From contig NW_027192206.1 of the NCBI RefSeq assembly GCF_041956535.1, positions 1-64,000 of the forward strand: a DNA stretch of 64,000 nt. Reading direction: 5' to 3'. The notes beneath the pieces were generated by a model, which had not been told where the DNA came from, did no database searches, and saw only the letters and a list, made by a program, of their open reading frames with translations. Source of the DNA: Calcarisporiella thermophila CBS 279.70 (taxonomy: Eukaryota > Calcarisporiellomycota). Of the stretch, positions 51,165 to 64,000 are shown piece by piece (within the stretch, counting starts at the first letter, position 1; each line of letters starts with the position of its first letter). Position numbers and translations under genes: made by a program.

Positions 51165-52076
51165 TTAGTTCACCTGAGTGCATTCGCGGGAGATATGACC
51201 CTCTTGTTGGCACTTGTAGCATTTTTTGGCTATGAAGAAGACGGATTGATCCAATTATTTTACTTCCCTTGTACTGGTCATTCACTCAAGAAAGAGGCCT
51301 ACCTTGTTGAGGACTAGGGCAATCGCGGGAAACATGGCCGAAGTTGCCACAGTTATAGCATTTTGATCCCTGCCTACAATCGCGCGACATGTGGCCCGTC
51401 CGACCGCAGGTATAGCAGCTCATCGGCCGTCCATAGCCTCCTTGTTGACCTCTGTTTTCAGGGCAGTTTCGGCTAATGTGGCCAGTGTTACCGCACTAAA
51501 GAAACATTAAATTTCAGAGATGAAAGGCTAGATAGCGCGCATTCTGATACATACCTTGTAACATGACTGAGTGCTGCTCTCCTGATTAGAGTTTGGGCAA
51601 TCTCGGGACTGTTTAAACGCAGTGGGTCAGATTAATATAGAAGGATGCATTATCTGCCCATTGCTTACAAGATGACCAGTTTCATTGCATCGATAGCAGG
51701 TTTTCTCCGCACGCTCATTAGTGCAATCTTTGCTCAGATGACCCTGCTGGTTGCAGTTATAGCTGAGTGGTTGAGGGAAAACACGATGAGAAAAATAAAG
51801 TATAGAATTATCCATGCTAGGTCAGATCATTTACCACACGGGCGAGTTCTTTGTGCAATCACGAGCCTGATGACCAGCTACAACAACAAAACACAAACAT
51901 CATTAACCCCAACCCTCCCCCAGAAGAACATTCAAGTCGTTCCAAAAAATTCAAGATGCCCATAAAGAATCATCTTATATTGGAAATATTCCAGTTCCAA
52001 TGGATAAAAATAAAGAATAGAGAATTTGTCATTTACATTCGCCACAGTTGTAACAGGGTTTTCCACGGAACGACAT
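51165..52076 (-). CDS. GIS2: CCHC zinc-knuckle nucleic-acid-binding protein (Gis2/CNBP)
   Basis: Six exons on the minus strand: 52076-52037, 51877-51835, 51762-51669, 51608-51555, 51495-51303, 51229-51165; 162 residues. It carries seven CX2CX4HX4C knuckles: [84 protein letters not shown] and [14 protein letters not shown]. Seven knuckles match yeast Gis2 and animal CNBP, which bind single-stranded G-rich RNA and DNA and act in translation control. The short RGQQGGYGR linker after knuckle 4 corresponds to the RGG region of CNBP. It is divergent from the TFG-like gene. Confidence 0.95.
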
Positions 52077-52298
52077 TTTTGCTTATGAAATGGAGGAGAT
52101 GAAAGGAATAATTAATACGTCAATTCCACGCTAGAGAAGAAAAAAAGGGTGAAAAAATAAACAAAAACATTTTGCTGCCGTCTCGAGTGCACGTGCCTGT
52201 GGCTTAGACATCTCTATTGCCAAGAGAGAAAGATAATGGTGGCGGCTGACATCTCCCCCTCCCATATCTACACCAGATATTTGCTCACAAGCATTTTC
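52077..52298. promoter_or_regulatory. Shared divergent promoter of GIS2 and TFG-like gene
   Basis: 222 bp separate the two chosen starts (159 bp if the TFG-like protein starts at 52236). It is pyrimidine-poor near 52140-52160 and carries a CACGTG E-box at 52190-52195. Bidirectional use is inferred. Confidence 0.5.
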
Positions 52299-53694
52299 AT
52301 GACGAATTACGAAGATCTACGAAAGGTGGTTCCTGTATCCAACGCGGGATCCACCATCATTGTAAAATGCCGATGTGCCACCGAAATCAGGCGTATCCCC
52401 ATCCTTAACATCCCCACTTATGACGAGTAGAGTATTTTTTTTCTTATCCATGCTCGACATTAAATTGACTCGACCACATGAAATTCTCCTCCCTCTGTAG
52501 ATTATGTTTCATGATGCAACGTTTGTTCCGGCCCAAGCTCTCTGGAAATCTGGACAATTTGGTGCTGAGATACACTGATGAAGGTGACTTGACTATTTGC
52601 TGATGAAGAAGGGCATGATCGTAACCGGCATTGTATCATTCATCTCTTAGATGGCGATCTTGTATGCCTCACAGATGACACTGACATAGCTCATGCTGTG
52701 AGTAGCAATAACGTTTTAAAAGTATCGGTGTTTGGTAAATATTGTGTCTCATTTTCACATCGAGGTTGAATGCCCATCTAACACGTCATTGGGTTATCTT
52801 AGATAAAGAAACTCTACCACTTCCTGTTGCCGATACAGACACGCTTTACAGCAAGTTCCGTCATTTGGCGCTCTCATCTTCCAGTCTAACCTCCCTAAAA
52901 CATGTAATTTTGCATTTTGCTTACTGCCCGTTTTTTTTTCACCATGGCTAACGGTGTCATCTCGATATCCCACGTATAGGAGCTATCGAACTTGCGCGAC
53001 ACTATAGGAAGGATACTAGAGGCACTACCTGACAATTCACACGAAGAAGAGCAAGAGGTGAAGCGACCAGCATCGGCAATAAAGCCCTTGTCTACTCAAG
53101 ATATGGGTAAATACAAAGTTGAAGTGATTTATTATTTTCATGCTGGGCTCATTTTTTTATTCTGTGATAGCTGAGCTTCTCGACTCAAAACACCAACAAT
53201 CTCAAAGTGTATCCTCCGCCACCACCGAGCAACCTATTGCCAGCGCTCCGCCCTACTCTCCTTCGGCACAAAGACCTCCCCAGCGAATGTCCACCGGTCC
53301 TTACCCTAGCTACCCATCCCCACACATGCAATCCCAGCAGATACCACAACAACCCCCTGTGCATCCTTCCCATCCTCAACCATCGCAGCCGCAGCCACCA
53401 CAGCAACCCAGTCAGCCCCAAGATGTACAGCCGCAGCAACCACCTTCCCAAGCTAGCTACGCGTCCCCCCCTGTCTCCTATAATTACCCGCCGCCTCCTA
53501 AAACAAGTAATTACTACTCATCCCCCCCACCCCCCCCAACGCAGCCTGGCATCTACCCACCCCAGGCTCCACCGGTTAACTCCAATTATCCTTACCAGCA
53601 GCAGCCGCCGTCGGGAGCCGCACCACAGCCTGCGCCGCCCTCTGGCCCTGGACCTTATGGATACAACCCCCCGCAGGGATATGGCCGTTACTAA
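52299..53694 (+). CDS. TFG-like protein: PB1 domain, coiled coil, P/Q-rich tail
   Basis: Six exons: 52299-52426, 52501-52583, 52651-52734, 52803-52903, 52980-53106, 53171-53694; 348 residues. An in-frame ATG at 52236 would add 21. Residues about 15-95 form a PB1 domain resembling human TFG: IIVKCRCATEIRRIPI, PTYDELCFMMQRLFRPKLSG, RYTDEDGDLVCLTDDTDIAH and VLKVSVF. A short helical segment (ELSNLRDTIGRILEALPDN) matches the position and pattern of the TFG coiled coil. The rest is a Pro/Gln/Tyr-rich disordered tail ending GYNPPQGYGRY. TFG oligomerises at ER exit sites and organises COPII carriers; that role here is inferred. The match was made from memory and needs a search. Confidence 0.8.
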
Positions 53695-54190
53695 AAGGCG
53701 AGCTACGGCGGAGTCGCCGTGAAATCCACTTAGACACTTGGAATAGTTGTTTTCCTCTATCCACTTTAAGTGCTTGGTTATACATCTATTTTTTTTATGC
53801 AACCTTGTTAAGCATATATAAGGGCCAGCCATGATAATAAAAGGCCGTTGACCATCCAATGGATGAAAATGAGCTCTGTCCATCTTGTGTACCGCCCTAG
53901 CCCATGGGTCACTGGAGAGAGAGAGAGCACTGGCATCACCGCCAGATGAGCACATAGTCGGAAAGTTTATTTCCGATGCCGTAACAAAGTGTCATTGAAC
54001 AAAAAAAAAAAAGAAAAACTAAAACAAACTATCCCAATAATGTTAACTTACATCTACCCTGCAAGTAGTGACTTGTGAATAAATAATGTCCAAGAAATAG
54101 GAGTGCACAAATAAATAGGAAATAGGAATGAAAGGGGTTGTGGTGTCTCCCGAGGTTAGCTTAGTATTTTTCTCTTTCCTCAGGTAGCTG
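53695..54190. other. Convergent 3' intergenic region
   Basis: Spacer between the TFG-like gene and the minus-strand regulator, with a poly-A run near 54000 and AATAAA-like signals on both strands. No gene seen. Confidence 0.5.
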
Positions 54191-56611
54191 TTACTCGTAT
54201 AAACTAGGCGTATCTATGGAAAGCATCTGCATCACCTCTCCGCCATCGAAATGCTTCCTACACGAGGCTATTTCGTCCTGATCGAAACCCCCCACTGGGG
54301 TGATGGGAGTGATGGGAGTGATGGGAGTGATGGGAGTGTTGGGAGGGAGAGTAGAAGGAGACCTTTCCTTTGGGGCGATATCTAAAGAAAGGAGAGTAGT
54401 AAGTACTAGGGCTTTAGCGCACAAGTCGAAAAAACAAGAGCCAACACGAGTATACCTGTGGTGCCCGGTTGCGATGCGACGAGGGAAAACTCGTCGAGGA
54501 TAGCCGTTACCATTTCCTCCGACCACCCCTCCAGTTCCCGCTGAGACCGAAATTTCTCAGCCGATGGCTTTTCCATCCGCGCGGACACCCCTATGGCGAC
54601 CAGGTGCACGGAAGCAGGCGCAACTTGGTTGGCCGATTGTACTTTAGCGATGGGGGTCAAACTAACACGAGGAATGACCACAGAGACCAGCGGCTGGCTC
54701 TCATCGTCGGTGCCAGAGGGCGATGGAGAGAGTTCGTAGATGAAGTCCTGCCTCGAACGAGCCAGCACGTCTTCAAGCGTCCGTATTAAATTAATATCGC
54801 GGATGCCGAGGTGTTTGCTCTTCAATAAGTGCAGTGTCCTGCTCAGATACAACAGCGACTCCTCGCGGGCCTCACTGGGTCCGGACTCCGCCAGGAGAAG
54901 ATGCACACAGGCGCTTGTGTTCAGCCCGAACACGACCATGGTGTGCAGCATTTGGTTGTCGGGGAAATCAAGTACAAATTTGGCCAAATTCACAATGGTT
55001 GCGGCGGGGATAGTACACTCCGCAATGGACGTGTCCTCAAAGAAGAGGAACAAGTCGCCCCTTCTCTTTGGGAAGTAAGTGTGAATGCGAAGAATGTTGA
55101 GATAGAGCAATAGTTCAGCCGCGTTGATGGGATTCAAGTTATGTGGAATCAAGTTCATCAATCGATCTAGATTGAAACGGAGCGATGTTTCGAGCGACCC
55201 TGTGGGGAGCTCGTTGTCGCCGGCAGGAACCGCATTCTCGGGATCTATCATGGATCGAAATTCGGACATGGGGACAATACGAAGCCACACTTCCGACAAG
55301 ACAACCGATAGGTAGGCCGAGTTGTAGAAGGAACGGATTGAGTAGGCGTGCTCTTCCAGGGGCGACACATTCCCATGGGCCTTGTCGTAAGCATACAAGA
55401 GGGATTCGGTCTCGTCCTTCACCGGCAATCGCATATTCGTCACCACCATATCCTTGTCAATCCTTGACCCGATCTGGAAATAAGCCCAGGTGAAAGCGAT
55501 GCGCATCGCCCACCAGATGTTGTTTCGGAGCTCCCGCTCTAGAGGATCGAGCTTCTCCCGGAATTGGTCCGAGTCCTGCTCCGGTATCCGCAGCTCGGTG
55601 GCCATTTTCCATGCCGTTGCTAGCAGGGCCATTCCTTTGTCCGTCTCGGACACGTAGATCAAATGGCATCCCAGGATGAAGAGGCCCTGAATTTTCTCAA
55701 GGGAAGCCTTGTAGGGCTCGCTCTCAAGCAGCGAGAGGGCATATTCCGCAAAAACCGAACCCGGTCGCCCATTCTTTGTTTGATTGAAGATAGGGATGCA
55801 GGTCATGTTTAATGCTGAGGCGAAAATGGCCGAGAAGAGGATGGGGTCGATACGATGCTCGTTATAATTTCGGTAAATGATGGTGCGATTAAGAATGTTC
55901 GGGAAAAAATGCATACGAAAAAAAGCATGGATGAGTAGAAGGGCTTGGTCATCGGTGATGGCTTTAAGAGGATCTCTATGTTGAAACATGGGGATGGATG
56001 GATCAGCGCCGTCGTCGCTGGAAATCAGCTTTGGGAAATTCTTCTGAACCGTTTCGCCAACGCTCAATGAGCTCATTTTCTCGATCAAGATGCCGAGCAT
56101 TTCATTGATCAATATCCTGGTGCCTGGCGAGTGGCCGAAATGCATCCCTTGTGCCCAGCGCCACACCGACACGATATCCAGTGTGGTGGAAGGCATTGAT
56201 TTTATCTATGAAAAAATAAGACGCGTCAATTGAGATCCTCATCCGAGCCATGGCATATGCCCCGGGACTGCTCACCCCCATCCCGCTGATGATATAGTCG
56301 AGTTTATTGAGAAGCATTTGGAATTTCCCAAACAACGTCCCCTGCTCTCGCATGCGGAGCAGCAGCTGGTGGTTGATGGAGAAAAGGATCCGCTCGTTGG
56401 GGATGACGTTGCGATTGGGGCGGCCTCGACGCGCGCTCTTCTCCTGGTACCGACACTCGATTCCATTCTTCTTGCAGCGAGAGCAGCCCCCCAGATTCCC
56501 GTCGCATTTCTGCTTCCGCTGGTGGCAAGCTTGGCAAGCCTCCTGGATGCGGCGCTTCTTGTCTTTCGCAGGCTCCTGGAGGAGCAGGGGCCGTGCTGAG
56601 CTTGGCGGCAT
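54191..56611 (-). CDS. Zn2Cys6 transcription factor (GC-rich gene)
   Basis: Three exons on the minus strand: 56611-56276, 56205-54456, 54381-54191; 758 residues. The zinc cluster is near residues 25-53 (CQACHQRKQKCDG then CSRCKKNGIECRY), preceded by a basic stretch KDKKRR. The middle region (about 150-560) is helical and hydrophobic with ITDDQALLLIHAFFRMHFFP, LFILGCHLIYVSETDKG and NNIWWAMRIAFTWAYFQIGS, consistent with the fungal TF domain. The C-terminal exon encodes a run of TPI repeats from a 9-bp repeat. It is not a close paralogue of the regulator at 22930. The gene is clearly GC-richer than its surroundings. Targets unknown. Confidence 0.9.
54299..54342. repeat. 9-bp tandem repeat inside regulator gene
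   Basis: About four copies of gtgatggga in plus orientation, encoding a Thr-Pro-Ile repeat on the minus strand. Such repeats vary in copy number between strains. Confidence 0.85.
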
Positions 56612-58025
56612 TGATGGATTTGCAGTGCGCTACAGCCGTCGAATGGCTTCGCCGTGAGGCATTTCAAGGCGGATGGTGGAAAACACGGGGCGAAAAGACC
56701 AGCTCTGATTCATATATCCTAACGCTTGAGTTTTGCATCTCCAATTTCCCGTTTTCAGAACTCCGCCGCCCCGCATCCCCCCAACACTGTTTTCCAAACC
56801 TTGGCCTTCTCCCGCCCATCCGCTCGGCGGCCATAGTCCCCTCGTCGGGACTCGGATCGCAGCCCGGCTTTGGCAGGATTCTCGCGGCAGCGCCTGTGGC
56901 CCCACTGGGCCTCTTCTCCGCTTCGTCCTGTCGCGTGCCGCTCTTCTTAAACTTGGAGAGGCGGTCTTAAATCTGCCAGCGCGGCCTATGTGATGCAACC
57001 TTGCTCCTCTCCTAAGCGGAATACTGCATATCGCATTTAAGTTGCAACCCGTCCCTCTCCCCCTTAAGCCATTGGTATACCGGTGCTCTTCCTTGTTCCA
57101 CGCCCTGTTCCATCCCCCCTCAGTCCTCCTATTTAGCAAATAAGGGTGTGCACGGCTGAATGGTGAGCGGATGGTGGCTGATCATAAATCAATAATGTCA
57201 AGAGCCAGCCCTCCCCACTGTAAGCTCACCACCCCCTCTCGCTACCGCGGAGAGGCCGGTCCTTTTCCCACGACAGAGGATCGCGCCCACACGGCCCCTT
57301 GGAATGCAGACCGGGACATCCCGCTGGCTGTACTGCACGGCTTCGGTAATTCCTCTCAGCATGGGAGTTTTTTGTAAGTTGTTGGTTTGTTTTGGCTGTC
57401 GACTGAAATTAAACTCGACGGTCCGCAAGCTTTACAAAAACTCGGAGGAAATGAGTGGCGCGCTTCTTGGCCAAATCCTCAAGACGCGCCAATGCGGCCA
57501 AATATCCAGCTGGGAAGACCCGTCAGCATTGAGGCAAATTTGCCAGTCCTGGCCAAGAAGCAGACCCGAAGCCCATCTCTATACCTCGCACATTACATAT
57601 ATTACATAAACTGGTTACCGTTGGGGCTCCTTGGGAAGCTAAGCGGCAATTGAATTACAGGAGGTTTCTAGTATATGCATGTCTCTTGCAGAACTGTGTA
57701 TTAGGGCAAAGCTAGCCTCCTGGTTGCATCTGCTGTTGCCATGCGAGAGTCATGTTTCGAAAAATCCCGGGTGTAAGCCGGACCAATTCCTCTAAAGAAA
57801 TGTTCTTTTTTTTTATTGATGCTTTTTTAAGCTTCAAAGGTTTCGTAGAAGTCAATACAGGGTTTTGTTTAAGCTCATCAAGCGTTGAATGCCGCATTCA
57901 CCCGTTCAATTCATAAGATATATCAACGCGTCAACCGAAATTGAACGTGTGTAACAGCGTGAGCAAGACTTTTTTCATTTGGTATGGCCGTGCGCTGCAT
58001 TTAGTGTGGAGGGAATCGACATTTT

Positions 58026-58052
58026 ACCTGTATTTCTCCGAGAAATACAGGT
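58026..58052. repeat. Perfect short inverted repeat (12-bp arms)
   Basis: acctgtatttct / ccg / agaaatacaggt: 12-bp perfect arms and a 3-bp loop. Confidence 0.8.
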
Positions 58053-58551
58053 CTATCGCAGCCATCCTGAAGAGCTAGTTGAAGTCAGAATAATGACAGC
58101 AGAGATGGCCAAACAACATTGGATGACTACGATGTTATGGATTTTGCAGCTGGGTCGATTTACGGCTCAAATAGACAACAGGCAGTTGAGGCCGCCTGTT
58201 ACCAGAGTAGCACACCGACGTTTGAATAATCAGTATGAAAAGTATCCTTCTTGGGGAACATGCGCAAACACGCCATCGAAGCGTTCTCAATATATGAAAT
58301 TCTACCACAGGTGGGGAGTAGAGCCAGTATTAACGATATTGTCAATCGAAAAGTTGGCCATGGAACCAGCTATCGAGTTTAAACGATCATATCTTGTCGT
58401 TCACTAGGTCATGCTGCATAGTCTTGCAGAGAAAAAGTAGAAGAGGCTGTTGAATTTACCCCAGGCATACTTTTGAAAATGCTTAGGAAACCCAGCCCCC
58501 CCAAAAGTAATGCGAGACTACTTCATGTCTAAAGTCTCCGAAACATTATGA

Positions 58552-58589
58552 ATCTCAATGAGTTTCACAACTGTGAAACTCATTGAGAT
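58552..58589. repeat. Perfect inverted repeat (18-bp arms, 2-bp centre)
   Basis: The arm atctcaatgagtttcaca is followed by ac and then its exact reverse complement. The 38-bp near-perfect palindrome lies about 230 bp before the PTH2 start. Confidence 0.9.
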
Positions 58590-58820
58590 AGTTCCTCGCT
58601 CATTGACCAGAGAACTTGATGGAGCGCACTAACTCTCGCAAGCTGCCCTTTTTTACCCTTTTTTTTTCTATAATCGCTAAATGCACGGACCGTTTACCAC
58701 TTGTCACTGCCAAAAAAGTCGAAACCTTCGACCCGGATTACTTTCAGTGGCGCAGCTATTCTCCAATCTAGACGTCTCCAAGGTCGAAAATAACTACGCA
58801 TCTAGAGAGTCCAAGACAGA

Positions 58821-59680
58821 ATGGAAGATCTACTCCGTGCAAATTTCGTGACATCAACTCTAATAGTTGCAACCACTGCATTTTTTGTCGGATATTTTCT
58901 GGGATCCAGAAATTTTGCGGCGCAAAAGCGTGATTCCTTCAACGATGATGATTGGGAAGATTTGAGTGAGCAGGAAGATGAGGGAATCGATGTATATAAT
59001 GACGATTATAAGATGGTATACCGCCAAGTTTCGTAATGTATCGTATGGTCAGTGGATTTCTCAATAATTTCTTTTACCACAGGTACTCGTAGTTAGAACT
59101 GATCTTGGAATGACAAAAGGAAAAGTTGCCGCGCAGGTGCATCATTATTAATTACGATCTTTATTGCTGCTCTGGTAGTGACCTCATTTTTCTCCTGAAT
59201 AGTGCTCTCACGCTACATTAGCTTGCTATCGTGAAGCTACACGGAAATGTCCTAAGGTGAGTGATGTTGAATTCGGACTAGTTAATGGCTCTTTCACCTA
59301 TTTTTTTTTCTGCTCAACCAAGATTTTGAGAGCATGGGAAAGATCTGGCCAGGCCAAGGTCACCCTTAAAGTGGAGAGCGAGCAAGCAATGTATATACAA
59401 TAAGTTTTCAGACCTAACTTAGAGACTAACTTCCCTGGCTTCGATGTACAGGCTCGACTTGCAGAGTAAAGCGAGACAATTGGGTTTATGTGCTCAGAGT
59501 ATTCGGGATGCGGGCCGAACGCAGATAGCCGCTGGATCACGTACTGTGCTGGCAGTTGGACCTGGTAAACTTCCCTTTTGTAACTGTTATCATATTCTAT
59601 CGGTTTAACGTGAACCTCCTACATCACCAGGTCCAATATCCGCAATTGATCGGGTTACAGGGAATTTGAAGCTCTATTGA
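58821..59680 (+). CDS. PTH2: Peptidyl-tRNA hydrolase 2
   Basis: Six exons: 58821-59015, 59083-59136, 59203-59256, 59323-59390, 59452-59564, 59631-59680; 177 residues. The enzyme releases tRNA from peptidyl-tRNA that drops off ribosomes. The N-terminus carries one transmembrane helix (about 10-29, [17 protein letters not shown]), as in eukaryotic Pth2 anchored to the mitochondrial outer membrane, then an acidic linker. The catalytic domain has the family blocks [25 protein letters not shown] and [20 protein letters not shown]. The usual K-I-A-AQ-x-H core reads KVAAQCSHA. All phases agree. It is convergent with cullin-1, stops 223 bp apart. Confidence 0.95.
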
Positions 59681-59903
59681 ACTTCTATAGAACCAGGCTT
59701 TAATAATTTATATACTTGTATATCAGGAATACATCTTCAAGATAATACCAATAATAAAATAGGGCAAAACCATCTAAACATAGTCATTGTGATCATAAAA
59801 ATATATAGCGTTACAAAAATGCACAGAGAAATATAGAGTGTGGATATATATACATTTAGGGAGTGGAATTCTAGACATAAACTAACCCCTTCCAAGTCCA
59901 AAA

Positions 59904-63175
<3,272 letters not shown>

Positions 63176-63429
63176 TCTGTTAATATCCAGGTATATGAAA
63201 AGGGTATGCAAGAGGGCGTATGTATATGTTTTAAGGCATTAAAATTGTGTTAATTTTTCCCTTAGCATTTGAACGAAAAGTGGCCAGTTAACGGCCCTCC
63301 AAGTTAAGGGCTAGTCATGAGAGTAGTCATCTTAATTGCTTGAAATTATTAGATTCGTGACTAGTTTTTTTTTATTTCTTTCGTGCGTTTGCGCTAATTC
63401 GAGCTTAATTCATCGCAGATGAAATTATA
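63176..63429. promoter_or_regulatory. Shared divergent promoter of CUL1 and TRS130
   Basis: 254 bp between the two start codons, with a T-rich tract near 63366. Bidirectional use is inferred from the geometry. Confidence 0.55.
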
Positions 63430-64000
63430 ATGGATGTGAAAAGAGTAGTTGTCACGTGTGAGTAATGAAACATTCCCTCGTTTTTAATATGTTTTATCGA
63501 TGCATATAATTTCTGCTAGATTATGATGAATATGGCCTGTGGCCACAGATCGCAGACGAACTTTCATCGCGCATCCCACTAAAAAATTTGCACTGGAATT
63601 CGGCCCAGCATCCTGCTCGTACCATCCATTCGCTAGAGATAGATTTAAAACGATTCACGCCCGACACATCTCCTCAGCATATGCTGCATATCCAATACCC
63701 ATATTTGAATTTATATTTTGTAGCTTGTGATGTAAGTAATGACATGAATTAATTATATTTAAAAAAATGGATCCATGATTTTGCTTATTTTTATTTTTCA
63801 CGCGTTATAGGACAGTGAGACATATCGTAATAACGTTCGGAAACAGATAAAGGATTGGTTAGATACAGTGACGTCCAAAAAGAATCAAGAATGGCTAATA
63901 GTGTATGTTGCTGGCCAAATATCGGCAAAGAACTCCGCAAGTTTCCTTCGAATGCGTAGCTCTGTTTATGACAAGATAAAGGCTGATTTCAACACACCGA
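63430..64000 (+). CDS. TRS130: TRAPPC10/Trs130 N-terminal part (runs off the window)
   Basis: Partial gene. Exon 1 63430-63457, exon 2 63520-63731, exon 3 from 63811 past the end of the window. The visible 147 or so residues begin MDVKRVVVTYYDEYGLWPQI. The block DSETYRNNVRKQIKDWLDTV, the following EWLIVYVAG strand and SSVYDKIKADF near the edge match the N-terminal domain of TRAPPC10/Trs130, a TRAPPII tethering subunit that with TRAPPII activates Ypt31/Rab11 at the trans-Golgi. All three exon phases agree. The remainder, usually about 1000 residues, lies outside the window. Confidence 0.85.

Larger units (their letters stand above)
56612..58820. other. Long intergenic region, first half GC-rich, second half with coding-like remnants
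   Basis: From 56612 to about 57150 the DNA is GC-rich and open frames on both strands (up to 169 codons) are by-products of composition; no domains. From 57700 to 58450 there are protein-like fragments in shifting frames, among them a minus-strand segment reading ISLEELVRLTPGIFRNMTLA (ORF 57712-57897) and a plus-strand stretch near 58150-58380 broken by stops. Two perfect hairpins lie at 58026 and 58552. This may be a decayed mobile element or gene; I cannot identify it. Confidence 0.4.

Overview
The window is nuclear DNA from a fungus. The evidence is two Zn2Cys6 regulators with the fungal transcription-factor domain, an Erg25-type sterol oxidase, Iml2/TTC39, Gis2, Gid7, Hem12 and Cdc53 homologues, and many short introns (about 45-190 bp, gt-ag) that split genes into many small exons. 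High intron density together with a TFG-like PB1 protein and a basidiomycete-style UbiA prenyltransferase point to a basidiomycete or an early-diverging (Mucoromycota-like) lineage rather than an ascomycete. The species cannot be named from the sequence.

Layout. From about 1 to 36 kb the DNA is AT-rich and gene-poor. It holds six small secreted cysteine-rich proteins: a Kex2-type peptide at 391; a CFEM-like pair at 13457 and 35380; a ten-cysteine protein at 18411 on the minus strand; and a GPTYxCG pair at 26527 and 28290 on the minus strand. It also holds three separated enzyme genes that look like specialised metabolism (UbiA prenyltransferase, SDR reductase, BAHD-type acyltransferase), a TTC39/Iml2 protein, a four-helix membrane protein, a Zn2Cys6 regulator with a decayed copy of itself 11 kb upstream, an MCT-type MFS transporter and an Erg25-like oxidase. 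Intergenic gaps of 1-2.7 kb are common.

From about 36 kb onward the DNA is dense with conserved housekeeping genes: HEM12 and SPT4 (divergent), a Rab7-like GTPase, PPIL3 cyclophilin, an HMG-box protein, alpha-COP, GID7/WDR26, GIS2/CNBP, a TFG-like protein, a second Zn2Cys6 regulator in a GC-richer island, peptidyl-tRNA hydrolase 2, cullin-1 and the 5' end of TRAPPC10/TRS130. Several are head-to-head pairs with 190-390 bp shared promoters. The products cover heme and sterol synthesis, COPI/TRAPP/TFG/Rab membrane traffic, ubiquitin ligases (CUL1, GID7) and RNA or transcription factors.

Exon models were built by hand from splice signals, reading-frame continuity and recalled family motifs. All are phase-consistent except SPT4 (one extra A) and the last exon of the MFS transporter. 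No database search was possible.
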